DNA of 64,000 nucleotides from Duganella rivi (GTDB lineage Bacteria; Pseudomonadota; Gammaproteobacteria; Burkholderiales; Burkholderiaceae_D): assembly GCF_009857435.1 (NCBI RefSeq), contig NZ_WWCK01000005.1, forward strand, positions 248,001 to 312,000. Direction: 5' to 3'. The notes below the pieces were generated by a model. That model saw nothing but the letters and a program-made list of their open reading frames with translations. It was not told where the DNA came from and made no database searches. Numbering within the stretch: the stretch's first letter is position 1; each line of letters opens with the position of its first letter. Below are positions 35,864-45,663 of the stretch, in pieces. Both the position numbers and the translations under genes were made by a program.

Positions 35864-36613
35864 TTACAGGCTTAGCTCCTTCAGTGCTTGCTGGCGGTAG
35901 CGCTCGATCTGGCCGCTGTCGCGCATTTTCTTCAGCACCTGTGACAGGCGTGGCACCAGTTCGGCGTGTTTCTTGTTCAGGAAAGTATGGAAGGGGCTGC
36001 GCTCCATCACCGCCACCTGGTGCACGCCGGAGTTGCGGAACTCCGGGCTGGCCAGCAGCGTATCGACAATATCGACGAAATCCACGTAGACGTCGGAGCG
36101 GCCGATAATGAGCTTGCGCAAGCCGCTCACCGCATCGCGGGTGCCGGAGGTTTGTTCGGCCGGGATCACCGTCGCCAGCCGGCGCGGGATGATGGCGTAG
36201 CCGAAACGGTATTCGATCCGGTACGGCGAGTCGCGCAAGCCGCGCCAGCCCGGCTTGAGATGAATCTCGGGCCGCTTGGCATACGCGCCAATGGACGCAT
36301 GAAACGCCGGCTCGTCAACCCGCAGCAGGTTGGCCTTCGCGGGAACGTAGTCGAAGCTGCGGCACAGCTCGCCGTCCACCTTGCCTGCCGCCGCCTCGGC
36401 CGCGGCCCGTGCCGCAGGATAGGCGCGGATTTCCAACGCCACGCCCAGCCGCTGGAAAGCATCGGTGTAGATCAGATCCAGCCAGCGCGCAACAAATCCG
36501 TCGGTCGTGCCGACCAGCGTGGACAGCACGATGCGCGGCGGCGTGTCAGCCAGTGCCGGCCTGGCGATGAAGGCAGATAAAGCAAGACTGGTCACGAAGT
36601 GTCTGCGCTGCAT
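35864..36613 (-). CDS. Periplasmic substrate-binding protein (SBP_bac_3-like)
   Basis: 249 residues from the ATG preceded by AGGAGG; a TTG start five codons upstream overlaps that site and is rejected. A signal peptide (MQRRHFVTSLALSAFIARPALA) precedes a small periplasmic binding fold with DGFVARWLDLIYTDAFQRLGVALEIRAYPAARA and a conserved C-terminal segment LVPRLSQVLKKMRDSGQIERYRQQ. It resembles solitary polar amino acid-type binding proteins. No permease or ATPase gene is adjacent, so it may act as a sensor rather than a transporter. Similar solitary proteins occur at 45664 and 46510. Confidence 0.7.
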   Translation of the reverse strand: MQRRHFVTSLALSAFIARPALADTPPRIVLSTLVGTTDGFVARWLDLIYTDAFQRLGVALEIRAYPAARAAAEAAAGKVDGELCRSFDYVPAKANLLRVDEPAFHASIGAYAKRPEIHLKPGWRGLRDSPYRIEYRFGYAIIPRRLATVIPAEQTSGTRDAVSGLRKLIIGRSDVYVDFVDIVDTLLASPEFRNSGVHQVAVMERSPFHTFLNKKHAELVPRLSQVLKKMRDSGQIERYRQQALKELSL

Positions 36614-36630
36614 AAGCCTCCTGGTCAAAA

Positions 36631-36654
36631 AAAATGGCCCCGAAGGGCCATTTT
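36631..36654 (-). terminator. Terminator of the acyl-CoA desaturase gene
   Basis: aaaatggccc-cgaa-gggccatttt; in RNA the loop is UUCG closed by C-G, an unusually stable tetraloop. The T-run on the minus side is continuous. It lies 2 nt past the desaturase stop. Confidence 0.93.
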
Positions 36655-36655
36655 A

Positions 36656-37852
36656 TTATGCATAGCTGCGTAAGCGCAGCGAAAAATCTTCCAGGGACTT
36701 GATGCCCGACGCTTCCGCGCGGTTGCACCAGTCTTGCAGCTTGTGCAGCAACTGGTCGCGGGTGAAGTGCGAACGCTCCCAGATCACGCCCAGCTCCACG
36801 CGCATATTGTGCATGGTTTCCAGCGCCTTGCTGTGCTGGAACAGTTCCGACAGCTGCTGCTGTTGCGGCGCCTCCAGCTTGCCCGGCTCGCGCTGCAGCA
36901 GCTTGCGCGACGTTTTCAGGAAGCGCGACTCCAGCTCGGCCTTGTGCTTCAGGTGTTCCAGCTCTTCCTTCCAGGCGCTCTTGATCGACTTGGCGTACTT
37001 GGCCATCACGTCATAGCGGTTGGCGATCACCGATTGCAGGGTGTCGAAGTCGGCTTCCAGCTTGCCTTTGGCGAACTTCGGCTCCGGTGCGCGTTTTTTC
37101 ACCTTGGCCAGGCCGACCATTTCCAGTGCGCGGATATAGCCCCAGCCGATATCGAACTCGTACCATTTCGACGACAGCTTGGCCGAGGTCGCAAACGTGT
37201 GGTGGTTGTTGTGCAGTTCTTCGCCGCCGATCAGCAGGCCGAACGGGATGATGTTGGTGGCCGCGTCCGAGCACTCGTAGTTGCGGTAGCCCCAGTAGTG
37301 GCCGATGCCGTTGATAATGCCGGCCGCCGTTACCGGGATCCACAGCATCTGCACGGCCCACACGGTAATGCCGATCACGCCGAACAGCGCGAAGTTGATC
37401 ACCAGCAGCGACGACACGCCCAGCGCGCTATGGCGGGTGTAGACGTTGCGTTCCATCCAGTCATCCGGCGTGCCATGGCCGTACTTCTCCATGGTTTCCT
37501 TGTTCTTCGATTCAGCGCGGTACAGTTCGGCGCCTTCCCAGAACACTTTCTTGATGCCGCGGGTCACCGGGCTGTGCGGATCTTCCTCGGTGTCGCACTT
37601 GGCGTGGTGCTTGCGGTGGATCGACGCCCATTCCTTGGTCACCTGGCCGGTGGTCAGCCACAGCCAGAAGCGGAAGAAGTGGCTCACGATAGGATGCAGA
37701 TCCAGCGCGCGGTGCGCCTGGCAGCGGTGCAGGTAAATCGTCACACTGGCGATCGTGATGTGGGTCACGATCATCGTGTAGAAGAACACTTCCCAGGCAC
37801 TGAAACGGGTAATACCGTTCGACAGGAAATCCAATACTGCGTATAAACTCAT
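36656..37852 (-). CDS. Acyl-CoA/fatty acid desaturase (DesC-like)
   Basis: 398 residues from the ATG at 37852 (MSLYAVLDFLSNG), with GGAG upstream. Three histidine boxes bind the di-iron centre: HRCQAH (42-47), HRKHH (79-83) and HNNHH near residue 225. Four membrane helices surround them. It introduces a double bond, probably at delta-9, in saturated acyl chains at the membrane. A ~130-residue C-terminal Lys/Glu-rich coiled-coil extension (LEHLKHKAELESRF, LQREPGKLEAPQQQQ) is longer than the standard enzyme. No ferredoxin gene is next to it. Confidence 0.9.
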   Translation of the reverse strand: MSLYAVLDFLSNGITRFSAWEVFFYTMIVTHITIASVTIYLHRCQAHRALDLHPIVSHFFRFWLWLTTGQVTKEWASIHRKHHAKCDTEEDPHSPVTRGIKKVFWEGAELYRAESKNKETMEKYGHGTPDDWMERNVYTRHSALGVSSLLVINFALFGVIGITVWAVQMLWIPVTAAGIINGIGHYWGYRNYECSDAATNIIPFGLLIGGEELHNNHHTFATSAKLSSKWYEFDIGWGYIRALEMVGLAKVKKRAPEPKFAKGKLEADFDTLQSVIANRYDVMAKYAKSIKSAWKEELEHLKHKAELESRFLKTSRKLLQREPGKLEAPQQQQLSELFQHSKALETMHNMRVELGVIWERSHFTRDQLLHKLQDWCNRAEASGIKSLEDFSLRLRSYA

Positions 37853-37949
37853 TACTACTCCAACCAAGATTGTGTTTTTTACAGGCGTACGTCGCCCGCC
37901 GTTCCTACTTTTGGACGGTATTGTACGATGATTTTCTCTGGATCACTGA

Positions 37950-39293
37950 CTATTCCTTAGGCACGGTCGTGCTTTCTTGCCCTGTAACGGGCGATGGCAC
38001 CGGGCCGAGGATGCGCATTTCCCGTTGCGGGAATGGAACAGAGATATTGTTTTCCTTCAGCGCGCGCCAGATTGCGCGGTTGACATCCGAGGTTACACCA
38101 CCGCGGCCGTTTTCCGGGTCGCTGATCCAGAAATTCACGGTCAGGTCGAGGCCGTCCGCGCCAAAGCTGGTCAGGTTCACCGACGGCGCCTTGTCTTTCA
38201 GCACGCGCTCGACCGTCAGCGCGGCGTCGGTCAGCAGCTGGATCACGAAATCGACGTCGGTATCGTACGCTACCGAGACCTTGGTCGAGATGTTGAGATT
38301 GCTACTCGTCAGCGACGAGTTCTGCACCGCGCCCGACACCAGCATCTCGTTCGGCACGATGGATTCCATACCGTCCAATCCTTGCAGCACGGTGTAGCGG
38401 GTATTGATTTGCGTGACCTTGCCGCTGTACTTATCGACCGTAATCATGTCGCCGATAGTCAGGCTACGATCCAACAGTATCACGAAACCGGAAACGTAGT
38501 TGCTGGCGATCTTCTGCAGGCCCAAGCCGAGGCCGACACCGAGCGCGCCGCCGAACACCGACAACACGGTCAGGTCGATGCCCACCAGCGACAAGCTCAT
38601 CAGCACTGCCACCAGGATCAGCACCGCGCGCGCCGTGCGCGACACCACCACCCGCAGGTTGGTGTGCATACCCTGCACCTTCATCAGCCATTCTTCCAGC
38701 GCGGCGCCGGCCCACAGCGCCAGCATCAGCAGCACAATCACCGAGGCGGTGGCCTGCAAGATGTCGGCTATGGTGACCTTGTATTTCCCGATCGGCAGCA
38801 CCGTGCCGTCCATGAACAGGAACACGTCGTTCCACAGGCCCGTGATGTACAGCACGAAGGCCAGCCACACCAGCAGCTGGAACACCTTCTCAAAGGCCAG
38901 CATGGTGGCGCTGATGGTGCGGCCGTTGCGCGCAAACACGCGGCGCAGCAGGTAGAAGGTGAAGCGGATCACCGCCAGCGAACCGAAGATCGGCATCGCC
39001 ACCTTGATCCAGTTGACGTGGGTGTAGTGGAACTTGGCCAGGATCACGCGCGATATGGCCAGCAGGCCGATCACGGCCAGCGGCGCCATCACCCGCCCGA
39101 AACTTTCAACGCCAAAGCCCAGCACGCCGGTGTGCGTATCCTGGCGGCCAAAACGTTTCTTCAGCAGCCGCGCCAGCCCGAAACCTATCACCACCGAAAC
39201 GGCGATGGCGGCCAGCTGCCACAGCAGGCTGGGATCGTGCAAGTCGCCGGTAAGGTCTTCGATCAGGTTGAGCAGGGGCTGTTGTTGCGGCAT
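37950..39293 (-). CDS. MscS-family mechanosensitive ion channel
   Basis: 447 residues from the ATG at 39293; a TTG start 15 nt upstream is also possible, and neither has a strong SD. It has several N-terminal helices, the MscS pore helix with GVGLGLGLQKIASNYVSGFVILL and the beta-domain VDKYSGKVTQINTRYTVLQGLDGMESIVPNEMLV typical of the MscS fold. It releases ions at high turgor in the inner membrane. Longer than E. coli MscS (286 residues) by extra N-terminal helices. A long frame on the opposite strand here is an antisense artefact. Confidence 0.9.
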   Translation of the reverse strand: MPQQQPLLNLIEDLTGDLHDPSLLWQLAAIAVSVVIGFGLARLLKKRFGRQDTHTGVLGFGVESFGRVMAPLAVIGLLAISRVILAKFHYTHVNWIKVAMPIFGSLAVIRFTFYLLRRVFARNGRTISATMLAFEKVFQLLVWLAFVLYITGLWNDVFLFMDGTVLPIGKYKVTIADILQATASVIVLLMLALWAGAALEEWLMKVQGMHTNLRVVVSRTARAVLILVAVLMSLSLVGIDLTVLSVFGGALGVGLGLGLQKIASNYVSGFVILLDRSLTIGDMITVDKYSGKVTQINTRYTVLQGLDGMESIVPNEMLVSGAVQNSSLTSSNLNISTKVSVAYDTDVDFVIQLLTDAALTVERVLKDKAPSVNLTSFGADGLDLTVNFWISDPENGRGGVTSDVNRAIWRALKENNISVPFPQREMRILGPVPSPVTGQESTTVPKE

Positions 39294-39335
39294 TGTGGTC
39301 TTGGTCAAGTTGCTGAGATGCGTAGCTTAACGTAA

Positions 39336-39360
39336 AACAGGCCGGGATCACCGGCCTGTT
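39336..39360 (-). terminator. Terminator of the RsmB-type methyltransferase gene
   Basis: aacaggccgg-gatca-ccggcctgtt, ten-pair perfect stem followed on the minus strand by tttt. It lies 3 nt past the methyltransferase stop. Confidence 0.8.
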
Positions 39361-39363
39361 GAA

Positions 39364-40662
39364 TTACTCTTCGTCTGCTGCGTCTACTTCCTTGGCCTTC
39401 TTCGGCATTTGCTTGCGCTCGAACACGGCGGCAAAGAAACCGTCGGTCTGGTGCTTGTGCGGCAGCAGCTTCAGGTAGTCGCCCATTTCGAGGTCGATCT
39501 TTTGCTCGGCCAGCGCCTTGCTCATCGGCACCAGTTCGAAGTCCGGGTGGGTGTCGAGGAATTGCTTGGCGATGAAGTCGTTCTCGTCGTCCAGTACCGA
39601 GCAAGTGGCGTAGACCAGGCGGCCGCCGCCCTTGACCAGGCGCGCCGCGCCGTCGAGGATGGCGGCTTGCTTGACTTGCAGTTCGGCGATGGCGTCGGCC
39701 TTCTGGCGCCATTTCACGTCCGGGTTGCGGCGCAGGGTGCCGAGGCCCGAGCACGGCGCATCGACCAGCACGCGGTCGATCTTGCCGGCCAGGCGCTTGA
39801 TCTTGGCGTCGCGCTCGTGCGCGATCACCACCGGGTGCACGTTCGACAAACCGCTGCGCGCCAGGCGCGGCTTCAGCTTGGTCAGACGCTTTTCCGACAC
39901 GTCAAACGCATACAGGCGGCCGGTGTTGCGCATGGTCGCGCCCAGCGACAGCGTCTTGCCGCCGGCGCCGGCGCAGAAGTCCACCACCATCTCGCCGCGC
40001 TTGGCCGCCACCAGTGCCGACAGGATCTGGCTGCCCTCGTCCTGCACTTCGATGTGGCCGTCTTTGAACAGCGGCAGGTTTTGCAGCTGCGGCTTGGTCA
40101 GGATGCGCAGGCCCAGCGGCGCGAACGGGGTCGGCTCGGCCTTGATCGGCGCTTCGGCCAGCTTGGCGATCACTTCTTCGCGGTTGGCTTTCAGCGTGTT
40201 GACGCGCAGATCCAGCGGCGCCGGACGGTTCATGCCGTCGGCCAGCGCCAGCGTTTCTTCCTCGCCCATTTGCTCGACCAGCTTGTCGAACAGCCACTTC
40301 GGCATATTCGAGCGGCTGGACTTGTGCATCAGCTTGCGGTCGATTTCCATGATGCGGGTAACCCATGCCGCTTCATCTTCCGACACGCCGCCCAGCGACT
40401 CCAGGCCCACGGCATCGGCCATGCCCAGCAAGGTCAAACGGCGCATGGTGGCGCCGCCGCCCTGCTCCGAGAAATCGGTGTAGAAGTTCTTATTGCGCAG
40501 CACGTTGTACACGGACTCGGCAATGGCGCCGCGCTCGCGGCCGCCCAGACGCGGGTGATCTTTGAAATAGCGCGACAGGGTGGTGTCGGCTGGCGCGGCA
40601 AAGCGCAAAATCTCGCGCAACACTTCTTCGGCGTTGGCGAGTATCGCTGGAGGCAATCTCAT
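39364..40662 (-). CDS. RsmB/NOL1/NOP2-type RNA (cytosine-5) methyltransferase
   Basis: 432 residues. An N-terminal NusB-like segment precedes the Rossmann fold with SAM motif VVDFCAGAGGKTLSLGA. The motif IV Cys (DAPCSGLGTLRRNPD) and motif VI Cys (YATCSVLDDEND) of m5C RNA methyltransferases are both present. RsmB methylates C967 of 16S rRNA; close relatives modify other rRNA positions, so target assignment is inferred. purN lies 19 nt upstream on the same strand, suggesting one transcription unit. Confidence 0.9.
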   Translation of the reverse strand: MRLPPAILANAEEVLREILRFAAPADTTLSRYFKDHPRLGGRERGAIAESVYNVLRNKNFYTDFSEQGGGATMRRLTLLGMADAVGLESLGGVSEDEAAWVTRIMEIDRKLMHKSSRSNMPKWLFDKLVEQMGEEETLALADGMNRPAPLDLRVNTLKANREEVIAKLAEAPIKAEPTPFAPLGLRILTKPQLQNLPLFKDGHIEVQDEGSQILSALVAAKRGEMVVDFCAGAGGKTLSLGATMRNTGRLYAFDVSEKRLTKLKPRLARSGLSNVHPVVIAHERDAKIKRLAGKIDRVLVDAPCSGLGTLRRNPDVKWRQKADAIAELQVKQAAILDGAARLVKGGGRLVYATCSVLDDENDFIAKQFLDTHPDFELVPMSKALAEQKIDLEMGDYLKLLPHKHQTDGFFAAVFERKQMPKKAKEVDAADEE

Positions 40663-40681
40663 GGAATTCCTTGGTTAGTTT

Positions 40682-41293
40682 TTACTTACTGTGGTCCACG
40701 TGGACCGCGCCCTGCGCTAGTGTCAACCTGTCTTCTACAAACCAGCGCACCGCGCGCGGGTAAATGACGTGTTCCTGTTCCAGCACGCGGGCTGACAGGG
40801 TTTCGACCGTATCATCCGGCAGCACAGGCACCGAGGCCTGCAGCACCATCGGCCCGTGATCGAGTTCGGCCGTTACGAAATGCACCGTGGCGCCATGTTC
40901 CTGAACGCCGGCGGCAAGCGCCTGCGCGTGCGTCGCCAGGCCCGGGAACAGCGGCAGCAGCGACGGGTGAATATTGAGCATGCGGCCCGCGTAGTGCGCG
41001 ACGAACGGCTCGGTCAGGATGCGCATGAAACCGGCCAGCACCACCACGTCGGGCTGGTAGCCATCGATCACGGTTTGCAGGGCGGCGTCGAACTCGGCGC
41101 GGCTGGCGTAATCCTTATTGGCGACCACCGCGGTGGCGATCCCGTGCTCGGCGGCAAATGCCAGACCGGGCGCGTCCGCGCGGTTGCTGACCACGGCAGC
41201 GATGCGTGCCGGCCAACGCTCCGATTGCAGCGTGCGCACGATGGCTTCCATGTTGCTGCCGCGACCGGAAATAAGGATGACGATGTTTTTCAT
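40682..41293 (-). CDS. purN: Phosphoribosylglycinamide formyltransferase
   Basis: 203 residues starting at MKNIVILISGRGSNM; the longer frame upstream has no support. ISGRGSNM (phosphate-binding loop), RMLNIHPSLLPLFPG (catalytic Asn and His) and ELDHGPMVLQ (catalytic Asp) are intact. It formylates GAR with 10-formyl-THF in purine biosynthesis. It is followed by the RsmB-type gene. Confidence 0.95.
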   Translation of the reverse strand: MKNIVILISGRGSNMEAIVRTLQSERWPARIAAVVSNRADAPGLAFAAEHGIATAVVANKDYASRAEFDAALQTVIDGYQPDVVVLAGFMRILTEPFVAHYAGRMLNIHPSLLPLFPGLATHAQALAAGVQEHGATVHFVTAELDHGPMVLQASVPVLPDDTVETLSARVLEQEHVIYPRAVRWFVEDRLTLAQGAVHVDHSK

Positions 41294-41406
41294 AACCCGG
41301 CATTGTACCTTGTCCACAGGCACAGGGCTATATCAAAGGCAAGAATTGCTGCAATGCAGCAGGCATTGAGCAGCCTGCTCCGCCGCGCCAGCGCGTGGTC
41401 GTGGGC

Positions 41407-41805
41407 TTACTCGAACGAGTAAAACACCCGGAACGGCACTTTTTTGTCGGCCCAATAATCGGCAGCGTCGCGGAAGACGTCCAGCAGGGTTTCCCTTGCT
41501 TCCTTGTCAAATTTTTGGGTGTTGGGCAGTTGTTCCAGCACGATCAGAAAACCGGTTTGCTCGCCAGCCTTGGACATGGTGTCCGTCAGCGTCTCGCGCA
41601 GACCGTCGAAATTCTTGCCTACCCCCTTGGGAAACTGGAACGATTCCGAAATGAGGCCCAGCACCTGCTGTTTGGTTGCCCCGGTAATCGGGTGCGCATA
41701 CAGGAAGTGGTGGCCCAGGCGGGCGGCTTCCTCTTGCAGCTCGGCCACGCGGAAGGCGCGGATCGATTGCACGAGGTTGTGCGGCACGCTCATCAGCAAG
41801 CTCAT
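41407..41805 (-). CDS. Barstar-family protein
   Basis: 132 residues from the ATG with GAGGGGA upstream; an ATG-less extension precedes it. The barstar core is readable: HHFLYAHPITGATKQQVLGLISESFQFPKGVGKNFDGLRETLTDTM, with the barstar-like FP-x-GxxxNxDxLxxxLxD, and LIVLEQLPN. The family inhibits barnase-like RNases by binding their active site. No RNase gene is found in the window, so its target is unknown; it may act on an RNase encoded elsewhere or serve a different role. Similar solitary barstar genes are common in betaproteobacteria. Confidence 0.8.
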   Translation of the reverse strand: MSLLMSVPHNLVQSIRAFRVAELQEEAARLGHHFLYAHPITGATKQQVLGLISESFQFPKGVGKNFDGLRETLTDTMSKAGEQTGFLIVLEQLPNTQKFDKEARETLLDVFRDAADYWADKKVPFRVFYSFE

Positions 41806-41960
41806 GTTCCCCTCAATTTGACCTGGTATGTACGGAGTGTCCACTTTACTGTCGGGAGTGCCTAACTTGTGTATTAAAGAGTAAATAATTTGAGCACCTG
41901 TCCACTAAACATGGCCAGCAGGTCGGCGCCAGCCATCAATCCCATACGCGTATTAGGGTA

Positions 41961-41988
41961 ACGTGTTGTTCCTTCCAGATCAACACGT
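41961..41988. repeat. Inverted repeat acgtgttg...caacacgt
   Basis: Eight-bp arms separated by 12 nt (ttccttccagat). It could be an operator for a dimeric repressor or a hairpin with a 12-nt loop; no adjacent U-run. Confidence 0.45.
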
Positions 41989-42086
41989 ATGTGATGTCTA
42001 ACGCAATATTTGTTAAAAACAGAAGTTTTTTGCCGGTTTTAGCGGTGAATTCGGCACAATTCGCCTCTGGCTCCCGGTTACAATTT

Positions 42087-42108
42087 GTTGCCAGAGATAC
42101 TTGGCAAC
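42087..42108. promoter_or_regulatory. Inverted repeat gttgcca...tggcaac
   Basis: Seven-bp perfect arms with an eight-base spacer (TTGCCA-N8-TGGCAA), 94 nt upstream of the glycine-zipper gene. Spacing fits a dimeric operator. Confidence 0.45.
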
Positions 42109-42201
42109 CACTAGCCGGGGTTGCGCCACAGGATTACCATACGGATCATGTAATATCAGAATCCCCCCTGATAGACACCCTGAACGAAAACGAGGTATCA
42201 C

Positions 42202-42717
42202 ATGAACTTGCAAGCCAAACTGATCGCATCGGCCCTGTGCCTGAGCGCCTTGCCTTTTGCACAAGCAGCCGATTTTGAAGATTTCGGCCGCGTGGTGCGC
42301 GTCACCCCGCAAGTGGAACAAATCAACCGCCCGCGCCAGGAATGCCGTACCGAATACGTGCAGGTGCAGCAGCCGGCGCCGGAACGCGGCGTAGGCGGCG
42401 CGATTCTGGGCGGTATCGTCGGCGGCCTGGCCGGTAACCAAGTCGGCGGCGGCTCCGGCCGTTCGGTAGCGACCGCAGCTGGCGCCATCGCCGGCGCGCT
42501 GGTGGGCGACCGCGTCGACAACGCCAACACCCCGAACCAGGGCGGCGTGCAGGAACAGGCCGTGAAACAGTGCCGCACCGTCGACCACTGGGAATCGCGT
42601 AACACCGGCTACGAAGTGACGTACGACTACCGCGGCCGCAACTACACCAGCATCATGTCCTACGACCCAGGCGAACGCGTGCGCCTGCGCGTGGTGGTGG
42701 AACCGATGCAGCGTTGA
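42202..42717 (+). CDS. Glycine-zipper 2TM outer-membrane protein
   Basis: 171 residues with a signal peptide (cleavage near AQAAD). The centre has the double glycine zipper GGAILGGIVGGLAGNQVGGGSG-, AGAIAGALVGDRVDN typical of the 17-kDa antigen/SlyB-type family. C-terminal Cys (KQCRTVDHWE) and GYEVTYDYRGRNYTSIM strands follow. These proteins insert in or line the outer membrane and affect envelope integrity. Strong terminator follows. Not a lipoprotein (no lipobox). Confidence 0.8.
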   Translation: MNLQAKLIASALCLSALPFAQAADFEDFGRVVRVTPQVEQINRPRQECRTEYVQVQQPAPERGVGGAILGGIVGGLAGNQVGGGSGRSVATAAGAIAGALVGDRVDNANTPNQGGVQEQAVKQCRTVDHWESRNTGYEVTYDYRGRNYTSIMSYDPGERVRLRVVVEPMQR

Positions 42718-42735
42718 TCTTTCGCAGCTTCCTGA

Positions 42736-42767
42736 CAATGCCGGCCTTGCGCCGGCATTGTTGTTTT
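42736..42767 (+). terminator. Terminator of the glycine-zipper gene
   Basis: caatgccggc-cttgc-gccggcattg, ten-pair perfect stem followed by ttgtttt. Confidence 0.9.
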
Positions 42768-42803
42768 CAGATAATGCCGGTTCACCCCTAGCCCTCCCTC
42801 CCA

Positions 42804-43601
42804 ATGTTAATCAAACGCAAATCCATCGAAAAAGTAGAATCCTCGCGCCCGGCCTCCTCGGCGCCGGCGCCGGCCAAGGTGCGCAAGCCGAAGTACGCGC
42901 CGGTGACCTTGTCGGAACTCGATGGCGTGCGCTACCTGCATTTTGGGACGGAGTGGGTGCAGGGCGCGATGCGCATCCGCAAGCCGAACTGGCCCGAGCT
43001 CGAATACGCGCAGCAGATGATGGCGTGGATGCTGTGGCTGCAACAGCCGCAGCGCATCGCCCAGCTGGGCCTCGGCACCGCCACCCTGACCAAGTTCTGC
43101 TACACCACCTTCCCGCAGGCCCAGGTCACGGCGGTGGAGCTGAATCCGTCGGTGATCGCCATCTGCGAATCGATGTTCAAGCTGCCGCCCAACGACGAGC
43201 GCCTGCACGTGCTGGAGCAAGACGCACTGGACTTTGTCAACGACAAAGCCAACGTCAACACGCTGGACGTGCTGCAAGTCGACCTGTACGACTCCACCGC
43301 GCGCGGCCCGGTGCTCGATACGCCGGAGTTCTACACCTCCTGCAACGCCTGCCTGACTGACGACGGCGTGATGACCGTCAACCTGTTCGGCGATCACCCC
43401 AGCTACGCGCGCAACATCAAGGCGCTCAAGTTCGCCTTTGCGCAGGTGATTTGCCTGCCGCAGGTACATGATGGTAACGTGGTGGCGATCGCCTTCAAGC
43501 GCCAGCGCGAAATCGATCTGCCGGCACTGGCGGCGCGGGCGGCGGAGATCGTCGCCGCCACCAAGCTGCCGGCCAAGAGCTGGGTCAAGGGCATCAAGTA
43601 A
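42804..43601 (+). CDS. Spermidine synthase-like SAM-binding protein
   Basis: 265 residues. The Rossmann region shows IAQLGLGTATLTKFCY (SAM-type loop), AVELNPSVIAICESMF and LDVLQVDLYDST, the order seen in SpeE-like proteins. The N-terminus is Lys/Pro/Ala-rich and the C-terminus is LPAKSWVKGIK. SpeE makes spermidine from putrescine and decarboxylated SAM; the family also includes enzymes of unknown substrate, so activity is not certain. No speD lies nearby. The next gene (ATPase) is on the same strand 25 nt later. Confidence 0.7.
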   Translation: MLIKRKSIEKVESSRPASSAPAPAKVRKPKYAPVTLSELDGVRYLHFGTEWVQGAMRIRKPNWPELEYAQQMMAWMLWLQQPQRIAQLGLGTATLTKFCYTTFPQAQVTAVELNPSVIAICESMFKLPPNDERLHVLEQDALDFVNDKANVNTLDVLQVDLYDSTARGPVLDTPEFYTSCNACLTDDGVMTVNLFGDHPSYARNIKALKFAFAQVICLPQVHDGNVVAIAFKRQREIDLPALAARAAEIVAATKLPAKSWVKGIK

Positions 43602-43626
43602 TCCTTCCAGAAAGGCGGCCGCATCG

Positions 43627-45429
<1,803 letters not shown>

Positions 45430-45437
45430 AAAGCCCT

Positions 45438-45465
45438 TTGCAATTGGCGCGGAGCTGTATATAAT
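45438..45465 (+). promoter_or_regulatory. Sigma-70 promoter of tRNA-Lys
   Basis: TTGCAA (45438-45443) and TATAAT (45460-45465) with 16-nt spacing, about 15 nt upstream of the mature tRNA. Confidence 0.8.
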
Positions 45466-45479
45466 ACGGCCTCTTTCGG

Positions 45480-45555
45480 GGGTCGTTAGCTCAGCTGGTA
45501 GAGCAGCGGACTTTTAATCCGTTGGTCGCAGGTTCGAATCCCGCACGGCCTACCA
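45480..45555 (+). tRNA. tRNA-Lys (TTT)
   Basis: 76 nt including encoded CCA. Acceptor GGGTCGT pairs with ACGGCCT, D arm AGCTCAGCTGGTAGAGC, anticodon stem-loop GGACTTTTAATCC with anticodon TTT, T arm GCAGGTTCGAATCCCGC. Anticodon and general identity elements indicate Lys. Confidence 0.97.
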
Positions 45556-45565
45556 CCGAATTCCT

Positions 45566-45595
45566 AAAAAAGCTTCCACACGGAAGCTTTTTTTT
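45566..45595 (+). terminator. Terminator of tRNA-Lys
   Basis: aaaaagcttcc-acac-ggaagcttttt followed by T-run, right after the tRNA. Confidence 0.93.
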
Positions 45596-45663
45596 CGCCC
45601 TTTGCTGGCACTGGTGTAAGCTAGGAGGCAAAGAGCGCGAGGCGCCGGATTTTTGGGGATGCT

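Larger units (their letters stand above)
41806..42201. other. 396-nt gene-free region with two inverted repeats
   Basis: Divergent upstream regions of the barstar gene and the glycine-zipper gene. It contains two perfect inverted repeats (41961-41988 and 42087-42108). Sequence is AT-richer than neighbouring genes. No ORF is convincing. Confidence 0.5.

Noticed and set aside
37977..39335. 452-residue plus-strand frame antisense to the MscS-type gene
   Set aside because: Low-complexity His/Gln/Arg-rich translation mirroring a GC-rich real gene; no family motifs and no SD.
39409..40767. 452-residue plus-strand frame antisense to the RsmB-type methyltransferase gene
   Set aside because: Composition of a shadow frame; the minus-strand gene has both catalytic Cys motifs.
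41294..41406. Possible toxin gene next to barstar
   Set aside because: The 113-nt gap and the frames near it show no SD, no RNase motif and no conserved composition.
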